A stretch of DNA of 64,000 nt from Chamaelirium japonicum (lineage: Eukaryota > Streptophyta > Magnoliopsida > Liliales > Melanthiaceae), in contig OX393556.1 of assembly GCA_947650365.1 (NCBI GenBank), forward strand, positions 78,059,079-78,123,078, written 5' to 3'. The position numbers were made by a program, and so were the translations under genes. The notes below the pieces were generated by a model, which made no database searches, was not told the origin of the DNA, and worked only from the letters and a program-made list of their open reading frames with translations. This document shows, piece by piece, positions 11,936 through 22,689 of the stretch (its first letter is position 1; each line of letters begins with the position of its first letter).

Positions 11936-12334
11936 GACACTGGGTGTGGTGACGGAGTTCGGCCAAAGCCTACGTCTCTGTGCAGTAAGACACAACCTTT
12001 GAATCCACTATCTTTGAAAGAAGTTAAGCCACTCTCGACAGGCCAAGAAGTGCTTACACAGGTGAACAGAGGATGGAGAAGGCTTGATTGGAATCTGAAA
12101 ACCAGAAGGCTCTGGGAGGTTTGGAAAATAGAAAGTGGGATTTGGAGTAATGATTTCTGGTTTGATTTTTTTTAGATCTGAAATATTTGTTGGGTCTGCT
12201 ATATATAGAGGTTCGGGTATATCGGAGGTTTTGGTAAATATCCGGGGGGATTTACAGGCCCCGAATAGTATGTATGGGACCCAAGCAAGACTGCGGGTCA
12301 CACTTTCGGGTGTTAACCAGATTTTGCACCCATA
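11738..12334 (-). mobile_element. 5' LTR (minus orientation) of element A
   Basis: On the minus strand the LTR runs from about 12334 (TATGGGTGCAAAATC) to 11738 (CCTCCCCCATA), followed by the primer-binding-like TTTGGCGCTGTCTGTGGGAT. It aligns with 2631-3707. It contains a GA run at 11873-11934 where the other LTR carries the TA microsatellite and hairpin insertion. The outer flanks of the two LTRs (GCTTA and ATTTG) do not match, so they may not be the two ends of a single undisturbed insertion. Confidence 0.7.
11873..11934. repeat. (GA)n microsatellite
   Basis: About 60 bp of nearly pure GA inside the LTR. Confidence 0.95.
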
Positions 12335-12339
12335 ATTTG

Positions 12340-13674
12340 TGTGACTGCAATCACCGCAAGCGCTCTCGCAATAGCCTTCCACAGGGCGGTGGAAAAGAAG
12401 CAAATGTGTATGTGGAGAAAATAAAGAAATAAATAAAAAACAAAAGCTTGATCGAGATTAGTGACAAAGGTAGAAGAAGATCTTGATCTCCAAGAAGATC
12501 TCAATCTAACACCTATGAAACCCTAGCATACTAACAAAGATCAAAGCCTAAAAACCCTCAAGTACTAGCAAGGATCCAAGTGTTAGATGACACTTTGGAT
12601 CATAGTATAGCATTGCCCTCTCTTCTTTGTATGATCTCAATGTGTTGGAAGACACTTAAGAGATCATGTAAAGGATAAGTGTAACCTCCATAGATATAAA
12701 ACTAATGGAAGGTTGGAGAGAGGAGGAGAAGGGGAAGAAGAGAGGATATGGAGTTTATAGAGATGAACTCACTAAACCTAAAGCTCTTTTCTAATTTCAC
12801 ACTAAACCCAAATACTCATTAGCATCTGAAGGGTGTAGGGGTAAGGTATTTATAGTCCAAATAATCCCTTAGATGGATGGCTAAGACCAAACAAGATATC
12901 TTTATATCTAAGGGTCTGTCTTAACCAAGTCATACGCACGACCCTACAGTCATGCGCACGACCTACACGGGGTAAAATTGGACTGGATAAGCCAACCGAC
13001 TCAACCTTTTTAGTAGGTTCTAGAACACGTCGTGCACACGACTGTCCACGTGTCATCATGCCATAGGATTGTCTCATGTAGGGCATAAGGTGGACATCAA
13101 ATAGTGTGCTATCGACTAGGATCGTGGGCACGACTTGGAAAAGTCGTATGCATGACTTTTAGTCTGGCAAACAGTATTTTGTGCAGAAAAAACAAAGGCA
13201 AAGTTGTGCGCACGACTGTACAGTCATGCGCACAATTAGCCTACTATATACACACTAAAAATAGGGCTTTGACCCTTGCTCCGAACGTAGTGATCAAAGA
13301 AGTTTATCATTCACATATGTTTATTCCTATCTTAAAGATGCCCATACATCTTGATTTTAATGGTTTGGATTGACCATGCATGCGATCAACTCAATTGAAG
13401 TACATTCGATCGAAAAAAGCATGTATGTGTGTAATAGCTAGTCATGCACAAAAAACCCTATACAAAAAAAGTAATGTCTTAACCCAAAGAGTTTAGAAAT
13501 GCACTTTCTATGCAAAAGCATGGTGGGGAGGATGGTAGTAATGGTTTTGATTGCAACGATACTTCTTTATCGTAAAGGAGTCAAACTTAACTCTACCCTC
13601 CTGAATTTAGCTCGCAGCTACTTACTATACCGGTAAAGTATATTTGTTTAAGTCTCTAAAAACTAATTACAACA
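12340..13674 (-). mobile_element. Copia/Sirevirus-like LTR, minus orientation
   Basis: On the minus strand the segment starts TGTTGTAATTAGTTTTTAG (13674 downward) and would end GCAGTCACA at 12340. It lies downstream of a purine-rich AAGAGGGAGATTATTAG (about 13705-13685) resembling a polypurine tract. It has several CGTGCGCACGAC-like palindromic phrases (about 13020-13240), also seen near 59920-60030. The boundaries rest on TG...CA termini and adjoining features only. Confidence 0.5.
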
Positions 13675-14607
13675 TAAGGAGATCTAATAATCTCCCTCTT
13701 AGTCATAGTTTTTAGTGACAAAACAAAGACCTCATTATACAAACCACTACAAGAGAGAATTATATATATCCAATTCTATTAAGCTCGGTTCCTGAGTATC
13801 TCGATGTAAACCCTAAACTCTAAACAGAGATTAGATAAAAAAGAAGATGCCTATAACCCTGAAAGAAATCAAACACACATATCAAATCCACTTTTATTCC
13901 TGTAAAATCGATATTAATTCAGAAGAACATATATGATATCATTTATGCAACCAATGAATGTTATAAGCATAATATAAGTGATACCATATGTATTGAAAAT
14001 TATATGAGACTATATTATCTCTAAATAGGTCTAGACAGAGCAACTCCCTCTAAAGGGATTGCCATAGTCTTGTGGAATAAATCCACAAGGAACAATCTTA
14101 TGAAACAAGGTTCATAAGGAATTTGTGGAATGAATCCACTAGTCTTGTGGAGTAAAGCCACAAGGATTTTCTCCCCCTTTTTGTCACAAAAGTTACGACA
14201 AAAGGAAAGAGAAACGTGCTTCTCAAAAGAGAACAAAAATGTCCCCTACAGTTAACTCTGTTGAAGCACGGAAGGGACTTTAGTCACCCTAGCAGATGTA
14301 TGCGAAGTGCATAGTAGGGTGGTAGTAAAAACTCTCCCTCAAGCATAACTTGAGGTAGGACACCTCCTAACCTCCCTTTGAGGTTGCAACCCTAAATAGG
14401 AGTGCAATTCAAAAAATCCCCTTAAGCACAAAGCTTAAGGTCGGTCACTACCCAACCAACACATATGTCTTATAGATATGCCAATTTGTGGCATATATAA
14501 TACGACATACATGCTCACAAAAGATACGGAATTAAAGCTAAGGTGACCTAACAAACTCCATCACTTCCTCGAATATAAGCAATGAAATACGAAAAAGAGA
14601 AGGAGCT
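13675..14607 (-). mobile_element. 3' internal fragment of the same copia-like element
   Basis: Noncoding on both strands. On the minus strand it has a purine block AAAAAGGGGGAGAAAAT with TTTTGTGACA just upstream (around 14170-14190), a combination typical of the 3' region of Sirevirus-type copia elements (family knowledge). It is cut off at 14608 by a gypsy LTR, and no pol remains. Confidence 0.45.
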
Positions 14608-15133
14608 TGTGGGTGCAAAAATTATACCGGATCGGACTAGACCCATATGGGCCTACGTAACAGTCCAAGTAGGCAAACCCAGGGCCAGGATCAGTACCAC
14701 CTCAACACCGCCATATTATCATAGCCATATCGAGCATATGCCTTAGCTATAAAAGGACCACAATGGTTTACAGGGAGAGGATTAGTGAATTGATCAATAG
14801 AGGAGAGGATTGAAGAACCAGAGCTTTCTGCTTGTTCTTTTCCCGTTGCTCCCTGCAACCCATTTGTAAGAAGTTTCTCTCGGTCTGTTGAGAGAATGCT
14901 CTCCCACCCATTCACATACGTTATAGTGCAAACCAGGTGGCATGTCTCACCCTGAGTCGTAGGTCGTAAAACCAAACTCCAACAACAACTTCACGTGTCA
15001 TCTCTTTCTCTACACTATAATATATTTCTCTTTCTATCGAGTCTCTAAACTCCACAAGATACAAACCATCCAATTTAATCAAGAATTATAGGGTGACGTC
15101 TTTGATCAAGATGGCACAAAAATTTCCCCTATA
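14608..15133 (+). mobile_element. 5' LTR of gag-only gypsy element B1
   Basis: It begins TGTGGGTGCAAAAATTATAC and ends TTTCCCCTATA, followed by TTTAGTGCCGTCTATGGGAT (about 15137-15156), which looks like a degenerate version of the primer-binding site of elements A and B2. A TATA-like CTATAAAAGG lies at 14749. The LTRs at 6128-6688 (+), 11738-12334 (-) and 62875-63496 (-) belong to the same family. Confidence 0.75.
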
Positions 15134-15239
15134 ATCTTTAGTGCCGTCTATGGGATATCGTTAGAGGTCTTACCCACACCTCTACCGACTCCTACTCAAC
15201 TTGTGGTGACAAGCCGCAAGTCCTCCTTTAAGTATACAT

Positions 15240-16640
15240 CAACTTTTTCATCATGCCAACATCAACGCGCTCAATGGTGAGTCTAGCACCAACCCTCCGA
15301 AGGCAGTTGCTGATCGATTAAACGATGTACTGCTGTATTGGTCGAAGACGATGACGAAGTCTCTATGGCGACTAATCGAAGACATGTTCATGAGCAGCAA
15401 GGGCCACAAGGTAGCCATCCGGAAGGCCATAGCAATCGGTAGGACCCACCATCCCCGAGGTGTCGATCTGGCAAAAAGCACATCGCCCAAGGGGATAAGG
15501 CTTCTGCTACATATGAAATCTCGGTTACTGGCTTCCAGTTGTTGAACCTCTTCAAGAAGAACGTAGCCCTCGAGCAAGAGAGAGATTCCCAAAAGAAAGT
15601 AGCTGAGAGAGCGTGGGTTGTGGTCTATAATGCTCCCACCGCTAATGAAGAACCACCAAGGACTCGCCCACCCACTAGCCATCGTCTAGAAGAATACGAG
15701 AGCAACAAATGCTCGTGAGTTACTCAACCAACGAAGGTAGACCATCGATATAGGATACCACCATTAAGACCGCAGGCTGTTAATTGCTTCGACGGGGCCT
15801 TTACATCCCGGGGTACTCGCAACCCTATTTCATAAGAGATGGTGAACATTGAGCTTGCTAAAGTTTGGTTGCATCAAAAGAGACCCTGCTCTCCACATCC
15901 TCGCCTTCGAGTAGGCCATGACGCCATAAGAGTGCGAGAAACATGTTCTCTGCCGTATGTTTGCAGGAAGCCTCAAGGGACCTGCCCTCGATTGGTAACA
16001 CACTCTGCCTACCGGTATGATGGCCACATTCGAAGAGTTGGCAGAACTCTTCATGAATAATTACTGGCTCAACTTAAAACCAAAAAAGAAGCTGGACACT
16101 CTCTATCGACTGAATATGGGCTCTGATGAATCCTTGAGGAGCTTCACAATGAGGTTTCGCAACGAGCATTCCGAGCTCACTGAATGGTCTTATAATGAGG
16201 AGGCTATCATACTAGCATTCCAGAACGCTATCCGGTCGGAATTCCGTGTCTACACTGACTTCATCCGGCATCTTCCCGACTCATTAGAGAAATATTTAGG
16301 TGCGTATAGCTGCAGATAGAGGTGGAAGACAATCAACGGGCCAGAGACTACGTAATCCATATGAGTCTCACAACTACCGATACAAGAAGGCTGACGAAGC
16401 CCAAAACGAACCTCGCTATAAGAAGTCTACTAGCTAATGCCGTGTCCGACCAGAAGGTATCAACCAAAAGACACAATGAAGATCTGAAGGCACCTCCAGT
16501 AGGAAAGAGGCAAACTTCGAGGGAGCAAAGAGTATTCACTTAGCTGAACACCTCAATGAAAACATCTTTGTCTACTTGCAGAACGAGCCCTTTTGTAAAT
16601 GACCACAGCCTCTCCTTTCGAACTCGGAGCAGACGAAGGA
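15240..16640 (+). pseudogene. Decayed retrotransposon gag (element B1)
   Basis: The clearest stretch is 16017-16316: MMATFEELAELFMNNYWLNL followed by a LYRLNMGSDESLRSFTMRFR block and EEAIILAFQNAIR. This is the pattern of the retrotransposon gag family (Retrotrans_gag), including the W/F...LF..NYW and SL..F..RFR core. Upstream pieces lie in other frames, so the frame is broken several times. A tail with YCDFHR-like residues (about 16650) resembles a segment that follows gag in B2. No pol domain follows; tandem repeats begin near 16970. Non-functional. Confidence 0.65.
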
Positions 16641-16969
16641 CACGACTGTCTACTATGAATTTCATCGTAGTCATATACACCCAACCTTAATTTGCCGAAA
16701 GCTAAAGTATCATATCGAAGATCTGATCCAAGAAGGATGACTCGATGGCTACCTCGCCAACAAGGAACCAGGCCGAGAGAAGAAAAAACAACATCAGTAA
16801 AGAAAGGGAGTCAATATGATATGTGGATGCAAAAGCTAACAATTTTCATATATACCGGCATTAGCAAGCACCCTCCGACGAAGAGGTTGAGCGCCCTTTG
16901 AAAAATTGTAATCGCAAATTTGGTTTATCAATAAAATGACTCTTTTTCTCGAAGTTGAAATCTCTTGAA

Positions 16970-17750
16970 ACTCTATTATGCCCGTTCAAGACACTAAAAG
17001 GCTCCTGGCAACCAAGGTCAAACTAAGCCTTTGATTCCGCCGGTTTAAATCAAAAGCTTGAAGCAATATTGGCTACGCCCTATTAAGACTAAAGTCCGAT
17101 AAAAAGGTTCCTGGCATCCTAGGTCAAACTAAGCCTTCGATTTTTGCAAGTTCAAGTTGGAAGCTTGAAGCAACATCAGTTATGCCCTTTCAAGACTAAA
17201 GTCCAATAAAAAGGCTCCTAGCAACCTAGGTCAAACCAAGTCTTCGATTTCACCCGTTCAAGTCAAAAACTCGAAGCAAAATTGGCTACGCCCTTTCAAG
17301 GCTAAAGTTCGATAAAAAGGCTCCTGCCAACCCAGGTCAACCAAAGACTTCGATTCCGCCCATTCAATTAAGAAGTTCAAAGTAAAATCGGCTATGCCCT
17401 CTCGAGGCTGAAGTATGATAAAAAGGCTCCTGGCAACCCAGGTCAATCTAAGACTTCGATTAGGTCCATTCAAGTCGGAAGCTCAAAGTAAAATCGGCTA
17501 CGCCCTCTCGAGGCTAAAGTCCGATGAAAAGGCTCCTGGCAACCCAGGTTAACCAAAGACTTTGATTTTGCCCATTCAAGTTTGAAGCTCGAAGCAAAAT
17601 CAACTACACCCTCTTGAGACTAAAGTCCGATGAAAAGGCTCTTGGCAACCCAGGTCAACAAAAGACTTAGATTCCCCCCATTAACGTCAAAAGCTCAAAG
17701 AAAAAATGAGATAAAAATGCTCCTGGCAATCCAGATCAATCTAAGCTGTC
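16970..17750 (+). repeat. Tandem array of about 107 bp, eight units
   Basis: The phrase AAAGGCTCCTGGCAACCCAG recurs near 16997, 17103, 17212, 17318, 17422, 17528, 17634 and 17712, with ATCGGCTACGCCCT and CTAAAGTCCGAT between. It forms the 3' noncoding half of element B1. Confidence 0.9.
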
Positions 17751-17789
17751 AACTATACTAATTTGAGGTAATGAGAATAAGCCTAAGGC

Positions 17790-18403
17790 CCTGCATTTGG
17801 CACTCGAAGACAAAGTCCGAGGCGACCAACGCCTCATTACTCTACAAACCCGAGGCCCTGCCCTTAGCACTCGAAGACAAAGTCCGAGATGACCAATACC
17901 TCGATACTCTACAAGCCATAAGCCCTGCCCTTGACACTCAAAGACAAAGTCCGAGGCGACCAATGCCTCGGCACTCTACAAACCTAAGGCCCTTGGCACT
18001 CGAAGACAAAGTCCGAGACAACCAATGCCTCGACACTCTACAAGCCCAAGGCTCTGCCCTTGGCACTCAAAGACAAAGTCTGAGGCGATCACTGCCTCGG
18101 CACTCTACAAGCCCAAGGCCTTGCCCTTGGCACTCGAAGACAAAGTCCGAGGTGACCAACGTCTCAGCACTCTATAAGCATAAGGCCCTGTCCTTGGCAC
18201 TCGAAGATAAAGTCTGGGGTGACCAATGCCTCGGTACTCTACAAGCCCAAGGCCCTGCACTTGGCATTTGAAGACAAAGTCCAAGGCATGCCTCGGCACT
18301 CTACAAGTCCAAGGCCCTGCCTTTGGCACTCAAAGACAAAATCCGAGGCGGCCAACGCCTCGACACTCTACAAGCCCAAGGCCCTTGGCATTCGAAGACA
18401 AAG
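17790..18403 (+). repeat. Hairpin tandem array of about 66 bp, ten units
   Basis: CGAAGACAAAGTCCGAGGCG recurs about every 66 bp. Each unit contains two self-complementary segments, GAGGCG-(loop)-TGCCTC and CCAAGGCCCTGCCCTTGG. The array resumes right of the 18404-18715 insertion with TTCGAGGCAACCAACGC. Long frames rich in LALEDKV-type repeats are artefacts of the array. Confidence 0.9.
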
Positions 18404-18715
18404 TGTAATATCCAACCCAAACACACATGATATTGTCCGCTTTGCCAGTGCCCGCACGAGGACTTCCCAGGTTGGTCACCCATCCTAGTACTACTCTTTA
18501 ACTACAAAGTTCTTACGAAATCCGTAGTAGCACACGATTTTAAAATGCATCTTCTATGTTTGGGAGGAAAAATTATATAAGTAGCTCAGGATCTCCTTCT
18601 CTCCAAGTGATGTAGGGCTAACTCGTGGCCTTGTACACCTCATCTCACCTCATCCATCTTGGCATCACAGCCTTAGGAATCTGGGCTCTTAGCTTATTGG
18701 ATCTTGGTCGTCACA
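18404..18715 (-). mobile_element. Solo Cassandra-like LTR (TRIM) carrying a 5S rRNA-derived segment
   Basis: The plus strand reads TGTAATATCC at 18404 and ends GTCGTCACA at 18715, giving a 312-bp LTR with TGT...ACA ends. Perfect 5-bp target duplications CAAAG flank it (18399-18403 and 18716-18720), and the host repeat reads through when the insert is removed. The minus strand contains 5S rRNA sequence, which is the diagnostic content of Cassandra terminal-repeat retrotransposons in miniature (family knowledge). No second LTR or internal domain is present, so it is a solo LTR. Confidence 0.85.
18453..18535 (-). pseudogene. 5S rRNA-derived segment lacking box A
   Basis: On the minus strand AGAGTAGTACTAGGATGGGT followed by GACC and then CTGGGAAGTCCTCGTG matches the 3' half of plant 5S rRNA, including the box C region. 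Upstream GTAGTTAA joins directly to AGAGTAG, whereas plant 5S has about 13 nt (the box A region, GCGTGCTTGGGCG) between them. The 5' part is strongly diverged. It is a promoter-type relic in an LTR and not a functional 5S gene. Confidence 0.8.
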
Positions 18716-18739
18716 CAAAGTTCGAGGCAACCAACGCTT

Positions 18740-20720
18740 GGAGGGAGATCGTACGATAGCCCTAATTTTCTCTCATAATTTGGCACCGTTTGTGGGATCC
18801 TTCCCTATCGCCTTACGACCTCCGTGCTTCCCGAGTCCTTCAGTCAAGCAGTAACTATCGATTGCCCGAGCAATCCGTCTGTCTCCATCGCTATACCGGA
18901 ATGGTAAAGAGATGACCAATGGACCAAACGAAGGGAAGTAACCTGCATCAAGATGTTTCGTATTCTACAACCTGCTCAATGAGTCATAGGTTTGTGACAA
19001 GTCAGCACCTAGAATAGCAACCCGTAGTAGATTTGAGAAGTCGTCGGTCAGTTGATGGTGCAGCTCAGACTCAACCTCGGCCTTCTCATTAGCCTGCCGA
19101 CACGACTACTCAATGCCTGAGGGAAGCACACACCCCACATGTCGCCGATCCTCATGCGACATATCAAGTTTCGACGGATGACTTTCAGCTTCTCACTCTT
19201 ATGAAGCAGAATGCTACTCTTATGACTGAGAGAAACTCCATCCGACGGATCACCATCGAGGCATAAGTCAATCTCTTACGGTCAGCCGTCAGTATCAATG
19301 ACGGAGCAGACGTCCGTCAGTCGGTCGACCCATCTCCCACTCCTTTCCGATGATCCATTACCGATACCCTGCAATGGTCCCTCGAACCCCTCTCGAGAGG
19401 ACTGTTGTCCATTCCTCCTAGACCGATAATTTGGAAGCATCTCGACGAGTCTATTTGTTGCCTCGAGCCACTTGGTTTCGAGTCATCCTTCGATCCCTAC
19501 ATCGTGAGGGGTACTCTGAATGATGGTCGCCACCCCAGAGTTTGACAGTATCACAACAATGATTGAGCTCTGATAGAGTAACACTAGGTAAGGGGTCCTT
19601 CGGTACCCTCACGAACTCCCTTTCCTCCGAGACACCTCTCTGACCAGCGAGGTGATCGTTGGAGCAACCACGCCTCCGAGCTAGAGACCTTTCCATCAAC
19701 AAATCCATCAAGCTCCTTTTCCCTCTGAGCTGGAGAACTCCACTTCTCCCCAAGTTCTATTGCCTAATGGGAGACCCAACACTACACGTCCCAGGTGTTA
19801 ACGTCGCATGACCACGATAACCAAGTATTGTGCTGCACCTTCGCCGGTAGCCTGGACGACATGTCGCTCAATTGGTTTCACCATCTCCCGATAGGATCTA
19901 TGAGTTGGTTCAAAGATTTGATAGACCTCTTCGTTTAGCACTATTGACTAAACCTTAAGCCAGAGAATAATCTGGACTCCCTCTACCGGCTCAGGATGGG
20001 ATCAAATGAAACCCTATGAGAGTTTACTCGGAGGTTTCGGAACAAGCACGCTGCGCTCTCTGGACGTCACTTCAACGATGAAGCGATCATGCTGGCATTT
20101 CAACATACACTACGATATGATCTCTATATCTATAGTAACTCCATCATAAATCCTTTGGCCTCCCTTGGAGCGTTGTTTTATAGTATTTAGTGGGAGATCA
20201 AAGTGGTGGACAACCAGGTTGACCGCAAGGGTTATGATACCAGAAGACGTCCGCCCAAGGAGTAGTCACCAAGGCCAAGTTATAAAGCTCACAATGCTCA
20301 AGCAAAGGAAGGAAACCATCAAAACGACCTCAGAACAGGGGTAGCACACCTCCCTCGCCCAAGAGAGCTAAGTTTATAGACTGGAATCTACCGATAGACT
20401 AGATACTCGAGCAGATACAACACAAAGACTTCCTTAAGTGGTCAAACTCTTTCCAGCCTGATTCAAAGCACACGATAAATAAATCGGTCTACTGTGACTT
20501 CCATCGATGCCACGAACACCCAACGGTAAAATGCAAGTTGATCTCTCATATTACTTGGAAGACCTCTGACATGAGGGATATCTTCAGAAGTTCAAAGGAT
20601 AACAGAGATTCTTTCAGGACCCCCCTACAACCAAGGGAAAAGAAGCTTGTAGAATCCATAGTTCTGGAAACCGACAACGTCAACTGAAAGGGAAGCATCC
20701 CATAGACCGATTAGAGTAGA
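18740..20720 (+). pseudogene. Element B2: LTR remnant, primer site and decayed gag
   Basis: About 30 bp of LTR end (GATCGTACGATAGCCC through CTCTCATA, ending near 18776) precedes the primer-site-like ATTTGGCACCGTTTGTGGGATCC at about 18777-18800. Gag follows in pieces. The core near 19870-20140 reads DMSLNWFHHLPIGSMSWFKD-like, then a LYRLRMGSNETL block and DEAIMLAFQHTLRYD, with stop codons in frame. A YCDFHR segment near 20490 resembles that of B1. No pol is seen. It parallels element A in the opposite orientation. Non-functional. Confidence 0.65.
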
Positions 20721-21179
20721 AGGCCGTGGATTGTCAATAATTCAAAATATTGCTTATCTAAAATCCATGATGTAATATCTTCCGAGTTATCAATAAAATA
20801 CCAACTGATCGCCTTCCGTATGCAAGCCTTTCTTAAACTCTTGATCAACCAGTGCTTTGTCATTGTCAAGATCAAAGACACCTGTTACGTACCCTTTAAC
20901 TGGTTGGGTCGGTAAGAGCTTTGCCTCGACCAATCAAAGGCAATGCTAGTTTGATCATACATGATCTCATCATGATCGGTTAGCAAACGCAAAGGTGCAT
21001 GCTCGGTGTCCCTTCACTGGTTTGACTGCACAGGGTCTCCCCACGATCAATCAGCGTTTAAAGGCATCTACTACATACACAACAACTAGTTCGGTCGGTG
21101 AGAGGGTTTTCCTCGACCAATCGAAGATAAGACTAGTTTGATCGCACAAGGATTCCCCACAATCAGCCAGCATATAAAG
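20721..21179 (+). repeat. Linker and roughly 165-bp repeats of element B2
   Basis: After CCGAGTTATCAATAAAATACC (also present in reverse complement near 9770-9790 in element A), imperfect repeats with CTGGTT(G/T)G(G/A)..., CTCGACCAATC(A/G)AAG and TAGTTTGATC phrases occur two to three times. Noncoding. Confidence 0.6.
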
Positions 21180-21626
21180 GCGCTATACTAAGTACTCCGA
21201 ATCTTTGGCGTTACACATGCTTCCTTTGTTACGTAAGGACACATGCTCCTGTACCTCGCCACAGTTAGTCCGGCTCGGGTTACGACATGACCAACTAACC
21301 TGCAATAGTACAACACTGTGTGTCCCAATATAGGTTCGACCGAAAAGGCGTTTCGCCTAAGTCAACCGATATAAAGGCGCTATGCTGAGTACTCCGAATA
21401 TTTGGCGTTGCACATGCTCCTGTTATCACATAAGGACACATGCTCCCTTGCCTCACCATAGTTAGTCTAGCTCGGGTTATGACAAAATCGGCTAACCTGC
21501 AACAATACAACGCTAGATGTCCCGATGTAGGTTCGATCAAAATTGTGCTTCGCCTAAGTCAACCGATATAAAGACACTACGCTGAGTACTCCGAATCTTT
21601 GGCATTGTATATTTTTCGTTATCACG
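21180..21626 (-). repeat. 180-bp tandem repeat, minus orientation (element B2 tail)
   Basis: Units carry ACTCCGAATCTTTGGCGTT, CTAACCTGCAACAATACAACG-like and CGCCTAAGTCAACCGATATA phrases, the reverse complement of the units at 6689-7086 and 9079-9610. Roughly two and a half copies. Confidence 0.85.
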
Positions 21627-22626
21627 TATAAACCAGAACCTTAGGAAAAAAGACTCTTTTATTCCTATATAACATTTAGACCATAAGTTCACCAATTGGG
21701 CATCAAAATTAAATTCCGTTAGTCGCCTTAGAAACCCTACAAAATAAACTCTCAAATTGACTAAGTAAGAAAAACCAACTAATAATTAGGAATATATTGA
21801 TTTCATGTCATAATCGTATTAAATGATCATCCGCTGAGGAAGGATATTACAACCCATCAGGTAAAGGATCGAAACCAGTGAATTCTTGATAAAAATATAT
21901 CATTGAAATGATAGTTAAATATGCTATAGATGAGTTAAAGTTAGAAGATATATTGATCATTTATTGGGCGTGGGGCTTGCCTTGGTTGAGGCCTAAAAGA
22001 AACCTAGGTATGGGGATAGCCTTGTCTTTGTGACTAAAAAAAACCCAGGTGTGGGGATAGCCTTACTTTGTGGCTAAAAAAAACCCAGGTGTGGGGTTAG
22101 CCTTGTCTTGAGACAAAAAGTCCCTGAGTAAGATTCATACACTGGTTTGAGCCAAAAAAGAAATCAGGTGATCAGTAACTTTTAAATAACTACTCATGAA
22201 CATATTTAGTATTGATTTCAGTACATTAATCTTACATTAAATAAGCTAGGTTTATAGGTGAGTCAGTGGATTAGACTCACCCCTACATGTTTTATACCTC
22301 CTGCAGAGACTAACTCTATAGGATCTGGTGAAGAGGAAGCTGAGGAGAACACAAAGAGGGAGCCTGAAGGAATCGAGGATCCACTATATACTCCTTTCTA
22401 TGAGGAGGCAGGAGCAAAGATCTAAGAGATCAAAGATTTTAGATGACGTTTTAAGTCTATAATAAGCCATGTATTAGAACTTAACTATTGTACTACATGG
22501 TTTCGAATAAATAAAGAGGCTCCAATTATTTTCGTATTCAATAAAAATTGTTGTATCAAGTTTTTCTCTTAACACCTCAGTGTAATACGGGTTTCCTAAA
22601 TCCGTAAAAAAACCAGGGCGTTACAG
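21627..22626. mobile_element. Del/Tekay-like LTR fragment
   Basis: An AT-rich segment with an imperfect 53-bp repeat (GGTGTGGGGATAGCCTT...GGCTAAAAAAAACCC, about 21965-22150), then a purine-rich GAAGAGGAAGCTGAGGAG block, AATAAA and a terminal GGGCGTTACA. The same order, a GGGTGTGG(A/G)TTAGC-type repeat, a purine-rich block and then an AATAAA-containing stretch, is seen in the LTR at 30270-33066. Exact left edge uncertain. Confidence 0.5.
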
Positions 22627-22689
22627 TTCCCGTCCCTTCTCTACACCTAGCACAACCCTCGATTTGGGGGAGCAATAAGAGAGAAGCTT

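Noticed and set aside
17771..18408. Frame with LALEDKV / LYKPKA repeats resembling a repeat protein
   Set aside because: It is the 66-bp DNA array read through. Units with non-triplet lengths shift frame, and the array is noncoding tail of element B1.
18453..18535. A functional 5S rRNA gene
   Set aside because: Only the 3' half is conserved, box A is deleted, and the segment lies inside a TGT...ACA LTR with target duplications.
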